The notes beneath the pieces were generated by a model. It ran no database searches, had not been told where the DNA came from, and saw only the letters and a program-made list of their open reading frames with translations. A stretch of 35,057 nucleotides of DNA from Candidatus Pacearchaeota archaeon. Its GTDB lineage: Archaea; Nanobdellota; Nanobdellia; Pacearchaeales; GW2011-AR1. This document shows, piece by piece, positions 24,725 through 31,573 of this stretch. The first letter of the stretch is position 1; every line of letters begins with the position of its first letter. The translations under genes were made by a program, and so were the position numbers. Location of the stretch: positions 1-35,057 of the forward strand of contig VGKQ01000010.1 in NCBI GenBank assembly GCA_016866995.1, given 5' to 3'.

Positions 24725-25003
24725 CAGTTGGAGATAATCAACTGTCTTGGTTGATGTATGGCTTTATGCCATGTTTGCTAAAAGATTTGGAAAATCTTTT
24801 CAGAGAGGCTCCAACTGCGATAAAAATTGAGAAGAGAATTTAGCAGTTGGAGATAATCAACTGTCTTGGTTGATGTATTGTGCTGAAGAATGAAGCACGA
24901 TGTCTATTAAAAGTTCTTCCAGAACTTTTCAGAGAGGCTCCAACTGCGATAAAAATAGAAAAGAGAATTTAGCAGTTGGAGATAATCAACTGTCTTGGTT
25001 TTT
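24684..25003 (+). repeat. Three-copy hairpin array (69-76-bp units) starting in the herA 3' end
   Basis: Near-identical units lie at 24684-24759, 24803-24878 and 24932-25000 (offsets 119 and 129 bp). Each has hairpin A (arms CTCCAACTGC and GCAGTTGGAG, 24-nt A-rich loop) and the ATCAAC...GTTGAT hairpin B; in unit 3, B loses its 3' arm and becomes GGTTTTTC with a T-run at 24999-25003. Between units are two more hairpins with changed sequence but kept pairing. C: ATGGC/GCCAT (24758-24772) and GTGCT/AGCAC (24880-24898). D: AAAAGATTT/AAATCTTTT (24780-24800) and AAAAGTTCT/AGAACTTTT (24909-24929), both 9 bp with 3-nt loops. Unit 1 encodes the end of HerA. No other gene lies in the 409-bp gap 24725-25133. 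Confidence 0.92.
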
Positions 25004-25133
25004 CATTTAATTATCTTTAATTAATACTGTTCAATTTATTGATTATTAGGAGTTAATTTTGGAATATTTAATTATATAAACAATATAAAAAGAGTATAAA
25101 AAAGCTTTTAAACCATAATTTTGTTGATTTTAG

Positions 25134-25559
25134 ATGCCAGACAGAAAATATGGCAATGTAGGGGAAAGAGATAAATTAGAAATTCTTCTCGCAGATACAA
25201 TACAGGCAACTCTTGCAAGGTTATATCCCGAATTAGCTGATTCTCCAGAATTCAGAAGATACGCGACAGATGAAAGAATAAGAAATATGAATCTGCCTAA
25301 AATGTATCATAATTCACCTTCTGGAAAAGAGATTGAATTGCCAAAATGTGAGCAAAGAAGGATAAGAATAATCAGAGATTGTGTAGATGCTATTGAAATA
25401 GAGCTTAAAAGAATATATGACAGAGAAATAAGATTACTAGAGCCAAACGAGCACGAAATAGATTTGACACCAAAAATAAATGATTTTAAAGAACTTGCTG
25501 ATTATATTGAAGAAGAAATTCTTGAAGCTGTTAAAAGAGAGCACCTCGTTGCTTGTTAA
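25134..25559 (+). CDS. Acyl-carrier-like protein lacking the modifiable Ser (tentative)
   Basis: A 141-aa acidic helical protein with no clear family. Its second half can be laid over the ACP that follows: DCVDAIEIELKRIYDREI resembles DSLDIVDLQMQLEDRFDI, and NDFKELADYIEEEI resembles the terminal helix of ACPs. The Ser that would carry phosphopantetheine is Cys here. It is 20 bp before the ACP start on the same strand, with a TATA-like CTTTTAAACC about 25 bp before its ATG. The fold link is inference by eye. Confidence 0.5.
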   Translation: MPDRKYGNVGERDKLEILLADTIQATLARLYPELADSPEFRRYATDERIRNMNLPKMYHNSPSGKEIELPKCEQRRIRIIRDCVDAIEIELKRIYDREIRLLEPNEHEIDLTPKINDFKELADYIEEEILEAVKREHLVAC

Positions 25560-25579
25560 TAAATAAAAATAAAATAAAA

Positions 25580-25903
25580 ATGCCAGCCATAACACAAGAA
25601 CAAATACAACAGGAAGTTTATGATTGCATCAAGAAGGTTGCAGAAAGAACAGAAGCAAGTCCAGAATTTAAATTCTCACTTGATACAAGCTTAGAAGAAT
25701 TGCCTTTTGATTCTCTTGACATAGTTGATTTGCAAATGCAATTAGAAGATAGATTTGACATAAAAATTCCTGACAAAAGCATGAAAAGATTATATCCTCT
25801 TAAAATAGATATTGTAATGCAACAAGAAAAATTAAGATATGGAACAGTAGGAGATTTAGCAGCCTATATTTACAGAAGATTATCTCAAACAAAAGCAGCT
25901 TAG
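25580..25903 (+). CDS. Acyl carrier protein (phosphopantetheine-binding)
   Basis: The start is taken as ATG 25580 (MPAITQEQ), because an upstream in-frame ATG adds only a Lys/Asn-rich stretch. The core FDSLDIVDLQMQLEDRFDIKIPD places the prosthetic-group Ser at residue 45 in the DSL motif. The C-terminal helix YGTVGDLAAYI matches ACP helix 4. An insertion of about 15 residues (SMKRLYPLKIDIV) lies between helices 3 and 4. ACPs carry acyl chains in fatty-acid or polyketide synthesis, pathways scarce in archaea. No synthase, ACP synthase or desaturase gene is beside it. The 193 bp after it hold no gene I can support. Confidence 0.8.
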   Translation: MPAITQEQIQQEVYDCIKKVAERTEASPEFKFSLDTSLEELPFDSLDIVDLQMQLEDRFDIKIPDKSMKRLYPLKIDIVMQQEKLRYGTVGDLAAYIYRRLSQTKAA

Positions 25904-26096
25904 TGAACCTCTCCGCAACAAGATATACAGCATCTAAATTAATTTCTAAATTTAACTGCTTACTTTCTTTATGTTTTAATTTATTTTCTGCTAATAATGC
26001 CCACAGAGAATTTATTTAATGGTTTAGATATGTTAATTGAGACAAGTTAGATTTGTTTTTCATTCTGATTTGAACAGCAAGCCACGAGTATAACAA

Positions 26097-26873
26097 TTAA
26101 TTCACAATAAATCTAACAAGCCATCTGTATTTGTAAGGTGCAATATCTCCTGCTTTTCTGAACTCAAGAATTTTTATTTTCTTTTTTCCTTGTGCCTCTG
26201 TCTCAATTTTTTCCAGTATCAAATCAGCATCTTTTCCAAAATCATAATAAAAAATTTCTGTATTTTTCTTGGTGAATTTCCAGATATATTTCAGAAAAGT
26301 TTCTCTAAGCTGGGGGCGAGGCATGATTATAAAATCAAACTTTCCCTCAAGTTTCAATTTTTTAACATCTTTCTGGATTATCTCAACATTTTCAAGCTTG
26401 TTCAGCTTGACATTTTCAAAAGCATATTCTGAAGCTTTCCTGTTAATCTCAACAGAATAAATCTCAGCTTTCTTTCCTTCCTGCTTCAATTTTCTCGCAA
26501 TTATTATTGAAAAAGGCGCAACTCCTGCAAACAAAACCAAAATTCTCGAATTATTCTTTGATTTTTCTGCAATATAATCAGCTACTCTTGCTCTCTCTCC
26601 AGACAATCTTGAAGAAAAATAAGTTTCATCAACATTTAACTTGAATCTTGCTCCTGATTCAGTATAAATTGTCTCCCGAGTATTCTTGCCAGCAATAAAT
26701 CTAGTCTTAGATATTCTTAATCTTCCCTTAACCCTATCTGCTTTCTCCAAAATTGTTTTTATGTTCTTGTGTTCTTTAAGCAATTTTAAAGCTTCTTTTT
26801 TCTTTTCTTTCAGGTTAGTTTTCTCAGGAAATTTCAGAATTGCAATATCCCCAATTATATCATAAGTTGCCAT
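26097..26873 (-). CDS. trm5: tRNA (guanine37-N1)-methyltransferase, Trm5 family
   Basis: It methylates N1 of G37 next to the anticodon, preventing frameshifts. The D1 domain start YDIIGDIAILKF, the D2 region FKLNVDETYFSSRLSGER, the SAM site LVLFAGVAPFSI and YSVEINRKAS, and the catalytic-loop MPRPQL are all present in Trm5 order. The 258 aa are short compared with ~330 in many archaea, so the N-terminal D1 domain is reduced. It has its own promoter on the minus strand. Confidence 0.88.
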   Translation of the reverse strand: MATYDIIGDIAILKFPEKTNLKEKKKEALKLLKEHKNIKTILEKADRVKGRLRISKTRFIAGKNTRETIYTESGARFKLNVDETYFSSRLSGERARVADYIAEKSKNNSRILVLFAGVAPFSIIIARKLKQEGKKAEIYSVEINRKASEYAFENVKLNKLENVEIIQKDVKKLKLEGKFDFIIMPRPQLRETFLKYIWKFTKKNTEIFYYDFGKDADLILEKIETEAQGKKKIKILEFRKAGDIAPYKYRWLVRFIVN

Positions 26874-27019
26874 GATTAATTAAAATAATGTATATTTAAA
26901 ATTGTTTGGTATTTGATTATAATATAATTAAATGACTTGATTAATAAAAACAATAAATAACACACAATAACCCATGACAAATATAAGCTAATATAAACTA
27001 TAAATATTTAAGAAAGAAA

Positions 27020-27061
27020 TATTTATAAATCACAATTAACTAAAAATATCATAAAAAGGTG
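27020..27061 (+). promoter_or_regulatory. TATA box and ribosome-binding site of the 27065 gene
   Basis: ATATTTATAAATC near 27020-27032 and AAAGGTG (about 27055-27061) precede ATG 27065. This is a leadered mRNA with a Shine-Dalgarno, unlike the leaderless genes nearby, and it favours ATG 27065 over GTG 27059. Confidence 0.5.
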
Positions 27062-27064
27062 AAA

Positions 27065-27325
27065 ATGAATAAGCTTGTTGGTTATATTATAGCATTGATT
27101 GGATTAATAGTTGCAGCTGCAAGTGTAAATCTTGCCAAGCTAGGAATTACTCTTCCTTCATCAATTAAATCAGTTTATATCATGATTCTTGGAATTGCCT
27201 TGATAATTCTTGGCTTGACTCTTGCTCTTGGAGGGAAACAAGAAGTAAAACAAGCCACAGAAGAAGTTCCAATATATGAGGGAACAGGCAAAAAAAGAAA
27301 AATTGTCGGATACAGAAAAGATTAA
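27065..27325 (+). CDS. Small two-helix membrane protein
   Basis: 86 aa starting MNKLVGYI. Two hydrophobic helices (about residues 3-25 and 38-57) are followed by a charged cytosolic tail ending in KRKIVGYRKD. It has no signature. The topology fits many small archaeal membrane proteins of unknown role. It is upstream of a cluster of larger membrane proteins but transcribed towards them and apart. Confidence 0.65.
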   Translation: MNKLVGYIIALIGLIVAAASVNLAKLGITLPSSIKSVYIMILGIALIILGLTLALGGKQEVKQATEEVPIYEGTGKKRKIVGYRKD

Positions 27326-27349
27326 ATTTTTCCTGAAAATTTAATCTTT
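27317..27349 (+). terminator. 14-bp perfect hairpin spanning the stop codon
   Basis: Arms AAAGATTAAATTTT (27317-27330) and AAAATTTAATCTTT (27336-27349) close the loop TCCTG. The TAA stop of the upstream gene (27323-27325) is inside the 5' arm. Probably a terminator or mRNA-end stabiliser; there is only a short T-run. The rest of the gap to 27539 is AT-rich without a gene. Confidence 0.6.
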
Positions 27350-27539
27350 AATAATAGAAGAAATAAAAGAATTATGATAAATTAACTTACAACCCTTATT
27401 GTTAATGTCACACTAATTAATTGTTAATAAATAATTATTAATTTTCTATGGATTTATATTGGTTGATAAAAATATAATAGTTAAATTAAACAATAAAAAG
27501 CTAAATTAAGGTTAATTAAAGATGAATTAATTAAGGAGA

Positions 27540-28358
27540 TTAAATTCCAGATTTAACTATCTCCTTAATCCTTCTCTTGCACTGCTTGATTATGCCTCTT
27601 GCTCTTTTCCTATCTTCCTCGCTCGCATGAGGATTTGCAAGCATATCCTCTGCCCTGAACATCTCTGTTCTAATCTGATTTATAGCAGCATCTCCTGCAT
27701 ATCCTTTTCCTGCCTTCATCAGAAAATGATAAATATATTCTGCATGAATTGCCTTGTCAAACATCAAAAATATCAAGGATATTATTGCAACAGCAAAATA
27801 AATCCATGCTATGTTTCCAAGTTCTCCCATTCTCATAACCCATAACCCAAAAAATATGCAGATAAAAACAATCCACCCTATTTTTCTTATAACATGAGAG
27901 TCAAAACTTTCTATAAAGAAGAAATATAAAATTAATGGAAGAATAGAAGCCACAGCAACCCCATAAATCTCATAAGGCACAAGAACAGCTCTAAATAAAT
28001 CTATGTCAGAGAAAAATCTGGTTGCAAGAAGCGAAACAGACAATGTAATAATCCAGACAACTGATTTATTCTTGGCAATAGGAGGAATTCTTGACACAGC
28101 AATATAAATAAATGAAATTAGCACAAGCAATAAAGCCATTTTCTCGAGAAGATATCCTGGCCCGAACAAAGCTTCAAGATACGGGCCGAACACAACCTGA
28201 AACCACGAGATTGAATCATAAATCATCTGCTCGCCAGAAGAAAGAGGAGCTCCTCCACCTCCAAATCCTCCTCCCCACCACCCCCATCCATCATAAGCAG
28301 AAACAAAACTCAAGTTAATAATAAATAAAAATGCAAGAATAATCCATCTTTTTTTCAT
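27540..28358 (-). CDS. Polytopic membrane protein, family member A
   Basis: A signal peptide (residues 1-21) precedes a Gly/Trp-rich outside stretch (GWGWWGGGFGGGG). Five helices follow (about 70-92, 98-118, 124-150, 160-178, 185-205), then a charged cytosolic tail of ~60 residues. It is clearly paralogous to the next protein: LLATRFF, the LPLILYFFFI helix, the WIVFICIFFG helix and SLIFLMFDKAIHAE recur there in the same order. A TATA box (ATATTTATAAATACC, near 28395-28409) and a weak ribosome site precede it. Function unknown; the 266-bp gap 28359-28624 holds no gene. Confidence 0.7.
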   Translation of the reverse strand: MKKRWIILAFLFIINLSFVSAYDGWGWWGGGFGGGGAPLSSGEQMIYDSISWFQVVFGPYLEALFGPGYLLEKMALLLVLISFIYIAVSRIPPIAKNKSVVWIITLSVSLLATRFFSDIDLFRAVLVPYEIYGVAVASILPLILYFFFIESFDSHVIRKIGWIVFICIFFGLWVMRMGELGNIAWIYFAVAIISLIFLMFDKAIHAEYIYHFLMKAGKGYAGDAAINQIRTEMFRAEDMLANPHASEEDRKRARGIIKQCKRRIKEIVKSGI

Positions 28359-28624
28359 TTTATTTTCCTTGTTTTGCTTCTTTATTAAAAGAAGAGGTAT
28401 TTATAAATATTTGTGAAAATTTCAGAATTAGTTTGAATTATTTTATTTTAAACTTGATTATTCTCAATTATCTGCTCTTTAACTTAGTTATTGTCTGTTA
28501 TTTGTTAGAATTATTTATTGATAATTATTGCCAGTTATTTTTTAATTAAAATTTAAGCTGAATTAATTTATCTCCCCAAGTTTATAGCTCTCGCACACAA
28601 AAAACTAAGATAAAAAATAAAAAA

Positions 28625-29437
28625 TTACTCACTGGCAAGTTCTGCTATCTGTTTTCTGATTTTCTTTGCTTCATCTTTTGCGGTATTTCTTTGAGCGTCA
28701 GTCAAAGCTAAATTATGGGCTGCTTTTTCATATTCTCTTAAATCTTCTGTAAATCTGCTCATCTGAAGAATATTTCTCTTGGAGGTTTTTCCCTTTAATT
28801 CTGCCAGCATCATCCACGCCCTAATATTCTTGTCAAATACTAGAACAAGAATTGATATAACACCAATAGCCATATACCACCAAGCAAGAGTATTCCACCA
28901 CTCTCCTCCTTTTGGTGCCAAATCATACCATCTGTAAATAGCCATGGCAAAATATATTACTATAAATATAACCCACCCAACTCTCGTAATAATAAAATTA
29001 TCTATTTTATTGATTAAAAAGAAAAATAATACAAAAGGAAAAAGAGTGGCAAAAGCCATCCCTGCTGTTCCAGAAGGCAGCCATATAAAAGTAATTAATT
29101 CAGGAGTTGCTAAAAATCTTGTCGCAAGCAATGCTATAACTACAGAAATAAGCAACATAAAAAATGTGCTGTCTTTTAATCCAGGAGTAAACCCAGCAGC
29201 ATAATAAGCAACCCCAAAAATTAATATCAAGAATAAAACCTTGACAAACAGCAAGTCAATTGTCTTAGCAGGCCCTACAATAAATTGTGCAATAGGATTT
29301 ACAACCTCTGCAATTTTGTTCAAAGCATTCTGAACATCAGAATTAACAGCAAGTTCTTCCTGAGCAAGAACAAAACTTGAAACTAAAATTAATGCCAAAA
29401 TTGATGTAACAAAAATTGCCACCTTTTTCTTATTCAT
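28625..29437 (-). CDS. Polytopic membrane protein, family member B
   Basis: The start is set at ATG 29437 (MNKKKVAIF), because the longer frame begins with TTG and the TATA box (TTTATAAAT, ~29457-29466) is about 26 bp before ATG 29437. A signal peptide ends near SFVLAQ. An outside helix (~residues 35-55) is followed by five membrane helices and a charged helical tail (TEDLREYEKAAHN...). It matches protein A helix for helix: ALLATRFLATPE, FPFVLFFFLINKID, VGWVIFIVIYFAM and VISILVLVFDKNIRA. Confidence 0.7.
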   Translation of the reverse strand: MNKKKVAIFVTSILALILVSSFVLAQEELAVNSDVQNALNKIAEVVNPIAQFIVGPAKTIDLLFVKVLFLILIFGVAYYAAGFTPGLKDSTFFMLLISVVIALLATRFLATPELITFIWLPSGTAGMAFATLFPFVLFFFLINKIDNFIITRVGWVIFIVIYFAMAIYRWYDLAPKGGEWWNTLAWWYMAIGVISILVLVFDKNIRAWMMLAELKGKTSKRNILQMSRFTEDLREYEKAAHNLALTDAQRNTAKDEAKKIRKQIAELASE

Positions 29438-29706
29438 AGTCAATCTATAATTTTGTCATTTATAAACCTTTCGCCGTTAAGTTGCCACTTTTCCCAGATA
29501 AAAATCAAAAATATTTTTTCAGAATAAAATTAAAAATTAATAGAATAATTATGAGATAAACTCTAAAAAATTATCTTTCTTTTAATATATATAATTTAGG
29601 TGTAGCAATAAAAAATTTTATGTTGAACTTAATAATTCATTCTTCTAATTTCTAAAAAGTTAATATGTGATTAATTTATATTATTTTATTATTCAAAGAA
29701 ATAATA

Positions 29707-29809
29707 AGATTTTTATCACTTCAAACAAGATAAAAATCTCAAATAGAAAAACAAAATATTTATAAAACCCCTTTGCATAGGAATATTAATTATATTATTG
29801 AAAGGAGGT
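29707..29809 (+). promoter_or_regulatory. Operator-like inverted repeat, TATA box and strong ribosome site
   Basis: Arms AGATTTTTATC (29707-29717) and GATAAAAATCT (29729-29739) are exact inverse copies 11 nt apart. TATTTATAAAA (29757-29767) is the TATA box. AAAGGAGGT (29801-29809) is a full Shine-Dalgarno 6 nt before ATG 29816. The gene is thus leadered and likely strongly translated. The repeat sits just upstream of the TATA box and could bind a regulator. The rest of the 378-bp gap 29438-29815 shows only AT-rich sequence and the divergent promoter of protein B. Confidence 0.65.
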
Positions 29810-29815
29810 TAAAAA

Positions 29816-30412
29816 ATGAATTGGAAAAAATTAGGTGTTTACAGCGTTCTTCTTCTAATGCAAATAGGAAGTTTAATTATGGCTGTTTCTGCGCTAACTC
29901 CATTTAGTGCACCAGAATCAGAAAAATGGTTGACTGAAAGCCAGTTCTATGCAGTAATATCCCCTTATTTAGTACCTGATGGATTTGAAGGACTTGGTGG
30001 ATTGATTATTGGAATTGTAACATTAGTTATTATATTTTCAATATTCATGGATGTTATCTACTTAGCTACACCTTTTAGCAAACCTGTTGTATGGATAATG
30101 ACAATAGGTTTTGCCATAATTGCAATCTTTTCTAAGCTTAGTGTAATTGTCGCAGGGTGGATATTCGTGGTCGGCGCCACGGCTTTCGCATGGGCAGGAG
30201 CTCTAGCAGGATTGTTGACAATAGTTTTAGCAATATTAATATTATTCTTTATCTTCTTCACAGGCGAATGGATAAGAAAGTGGGTAGTCAATATAAGACT
30301 AAGAAGAAAAGGACTTGAAAAGCAAGAAGCAGCAATTGAAAAAGGACAAAATGTCGCAAGTGCTGTAAAAATGGCAGAAGCGATGACTGGTAAAAAAGTT
30401 AAAGTTCAATAA
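29816..30412 (+). CDS. Polytopic membrane protein, family member C
   Basis: 198 aa: a signal-like helix (7-26), an outside segment of ~35 residues, then four helices (about 61-85, 91-107, 109-125, 127-148) and a charged tail (RLRRKGLEKQEAAIEKGQNVASAVKMAEAMTG). Between helices 1 and 2 it has LATPFSKPVVW, closely matched by LALPFSKWVSW in protein D. The tail end NVASAVKMAEAM also resembles D's NVEIAEIFT. Strong promoter and ribosome site. Function unknown. Confidence 0.7.
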   Translation: MNWKKLGVYSVLLLMQIGSLIMAVSALTPFSAPESEKWLTESQFYAVISPYLVPDGFEGLGGLIIGIVTLVIIFSIFMDVIYLATPFSKPVVWIMTIGFAIIAIFSKLSVIVAGWIFVVGATAFAWAGALAGLLTIVLAILILFFIFFTGEWIRKWVVNIRLRRKGLEKQEAAIEKGQNVASAVKMAEAMTGKKVKVQ

Positions 30413-30413
30413 T

Positions 30414-30440
30414 TTTTTATTTTTTTACTTTTTCTTTTTT
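30414..30440 (+). terminator. T-rich terminator of the 29816 gene
   Basis: After the TAA stop follow several T-runs (up to 8 T) in about 27 bases, the archaeal style of intrinsic termination. No hairpin is needed or seen. Confidence 0.6.
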
Positions 30441-30483
30441 TATTATAAGTAATATTTATAAATCTCAAACAAATAATAAGAAT

Positions 30484-30561
30484 ATGAGAAAAGTAATATT
30501 AAACTTTTTGCTATCTGTTTTATATTTAAATCCTTCTGGAAAGGTTTATAAACTATTGTAA
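30484..30561 (+). CDS. Possible 25-codon leaderless mini-gene
   Basis: A good TATA box (ATATTTATAAATC, 30452-30464) sits 26 bp before ATG 30484. This opens a 25-codon hydrophobic frame (MRKVILNFLLSVLYLN...) closed by TAA, whose last base is the first base of the first operator-like site. The start resembles MRKEVILIIALL of protein D, so it may be a decayed copy. It could equally be a short RNA leader for the MNT gene. Confidence 0.25.
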   Translation: MRKVILNFLLSVLYLNPSGKVYKLL

Positions 30562-30614
30562 TGTTAAATTAACATAAGTAAAAATAAATTAACAATTGTA
30601 ATGTTAAATTAACA
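30555..30614 (+). promoter_or_regulatory. Two operator-like palindromes before the MNT-HEPN pair
   Basis: The 20-bp sequence starting ATTGTAATGTTAAAT is present twice (30555-30574 and 30595-30614), 40 bp apart, ending at the MNT ATG. Each copy contains the palindrome TGTTAA-A-TTAACA (15 bp, ATGTTAAATTAACAT, in the first). The AT-rich TATA region lies between them. They are probable binding sites for the helix-turn-helix of the MNT protein; a third partial half-site (AAATTAAC) is at ~30587. Confidence 0.75.
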
Positions 30615-31139
30615 ATGAAGAATACAGATACAAAAGAGAAAATTCTGGAATTGCTGTTTGATTTTCCTACAGCAAGATTTCATGTAAGGGAAATCTCAAG
30701 AAAACTCAAAATTTCCGCACCAGCAGTTTCAAAAGCATTGAAAGAGCTTGAAAATCATGAATTAATTAAAATTGAAAAAAATTTTCTGTATGAAATAAAG
30801 GCAAATTCCGGCAATGATGATTTTAAAAACTTAAAAAGAGTGAGCAATCTTAAAAAAATTTATCTTTCTGGATTATCTCATTTTTTAAGCGAAAAATTTC
30901 CCCTGTCAACAATAATTTTGTTTGGGAGCTATTCAAGAGGTGAGGACATAGAAAACTCGGATATTGATATTGCTGTAATTGGCTCAAAAGAAAGGGAAAT
31001 AAGCTTGGAAAAATATGAAAAACTGGTTCAAAGAAAGATAAATCTTCAGTTTTATCCTAGCCTGAAAAATATAGAAATAAATTTAAAGAGTAATATTCTG
31101 AATGGAATAACACTAAAGGGGGGAATTGACTTATCTTGA
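30615..31139 (+). CDS. MNT-type nucleotidyltransferase with N-terminal helix-turn-helix
   Basis: Residues 1-65 form a winged helix-turn-helix (HVREISRKLKISAPAVSKALKELE). Residues ~95-174 form a minimal nucleotidyltransferase: GSYSRGE (Gly104, Ser105) and the Asp pair at 116 and 118. MNT antitoxins add AMP to, and so silence, HEPN partner toxins. The fusion to a DNA-binding domain suggests it also represses its own promoter at the two palindromes. The next gene overlaps by 4 bp and is the HEPN partner. Confidence 0.85.
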   Translation: MKNTDTKEKILELLFDFPTARFHVREISRKLKISAPAVSKALKELENHELIKIEKNFLYEIKANSGNDDFKNLKRVSNLKKIYLSGLSHFLSEKFPLSTIILFGSYSRGEDIENSDIDIAVIGSKEREISLEKYEKLVQRKINLQFYPSLKNIEINLKSNILNGITLKGGIDLS

Positions 31140-31570
31140 AAAATTTCAGTGAATACTTAAAGGAAGGAATTGCAAGAAAAACACTGCCTGATAAAAAAAG
31201 AGCCAGCTCATTAATAGAAAATTCAGATAAAAGAAATTTTTTCTTTGAACAGATAATAAACGCAGTGGATATTACAGATGATAATGCTAATTATGTTATA
31301 GAGCAGGTTTATGATATTTTAATAGAATTAATACGGGCAAAAATAATTTTTGATGGCTATTATGCCTCTGGAAATTATGCTCACGAAGCAGAAGTTTCCT
31401 ATCTAAAAGAGCTTAATTTTACTGATTTTGAAATAAGCATGCTTGATGAAATAAGGAAGTTCAGAAACGGAGTTAAATATTACGGAAAGAGATATAATAA
31501 AAATGAGGCTGAAAGCTCCATTAGGTTTAAAAATTCTGTTATCAATAAATTAAAAGAGAAAATAAGATAA
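31136..31570 (+). CDS. HEPN-domain protein, partner of MNT
   Basis: The start is TTG, overlapping the MNT stop by 4 bp (TTGA), so translation is coupled. A four-helix protein of 144 aa. The typical RN-x-x-x-H RNase motif appears as RNGVKYYG (Arg110, Asn111): where His would follow the Arg by four residues there is Tyr115. Loss of the His would weaken RNase activity, though a tyrosine-type variant could be the AMP-accepting residue or a non-nuclease version. HEPN-MNT pairs act as toxin-antitoxin or defence modules. Confidence 0.78.
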   Translation: MKNFSEYLKEGIARKTLPDKKRASSLIENSDKRNFFFEQIINAVDITDDNANYVIEQVYDILIELIRAKIIFDGYYASGNYAHEAEVSYLKELNFTDFEISMLDEIRKFRNGVKYYGKRYNKNEAESSIRFKNSVINKLKEKIR

Positions 31571-31573
31571 AAA

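Noticed and set aside
24684-25003. CRISPR-like array
   Set aside because: The repeats are longer (69-76 bp), one lies in a coding sequence, the spacers are themselves palindromic and no cas gene is present.
26040-26096. Possible tRNA T-arm (TTCAAAT on the minus strand) after the ACP gene
   Set aside because: The stem pairs for only three bases and no acceptor, D or anticodon arms are found.
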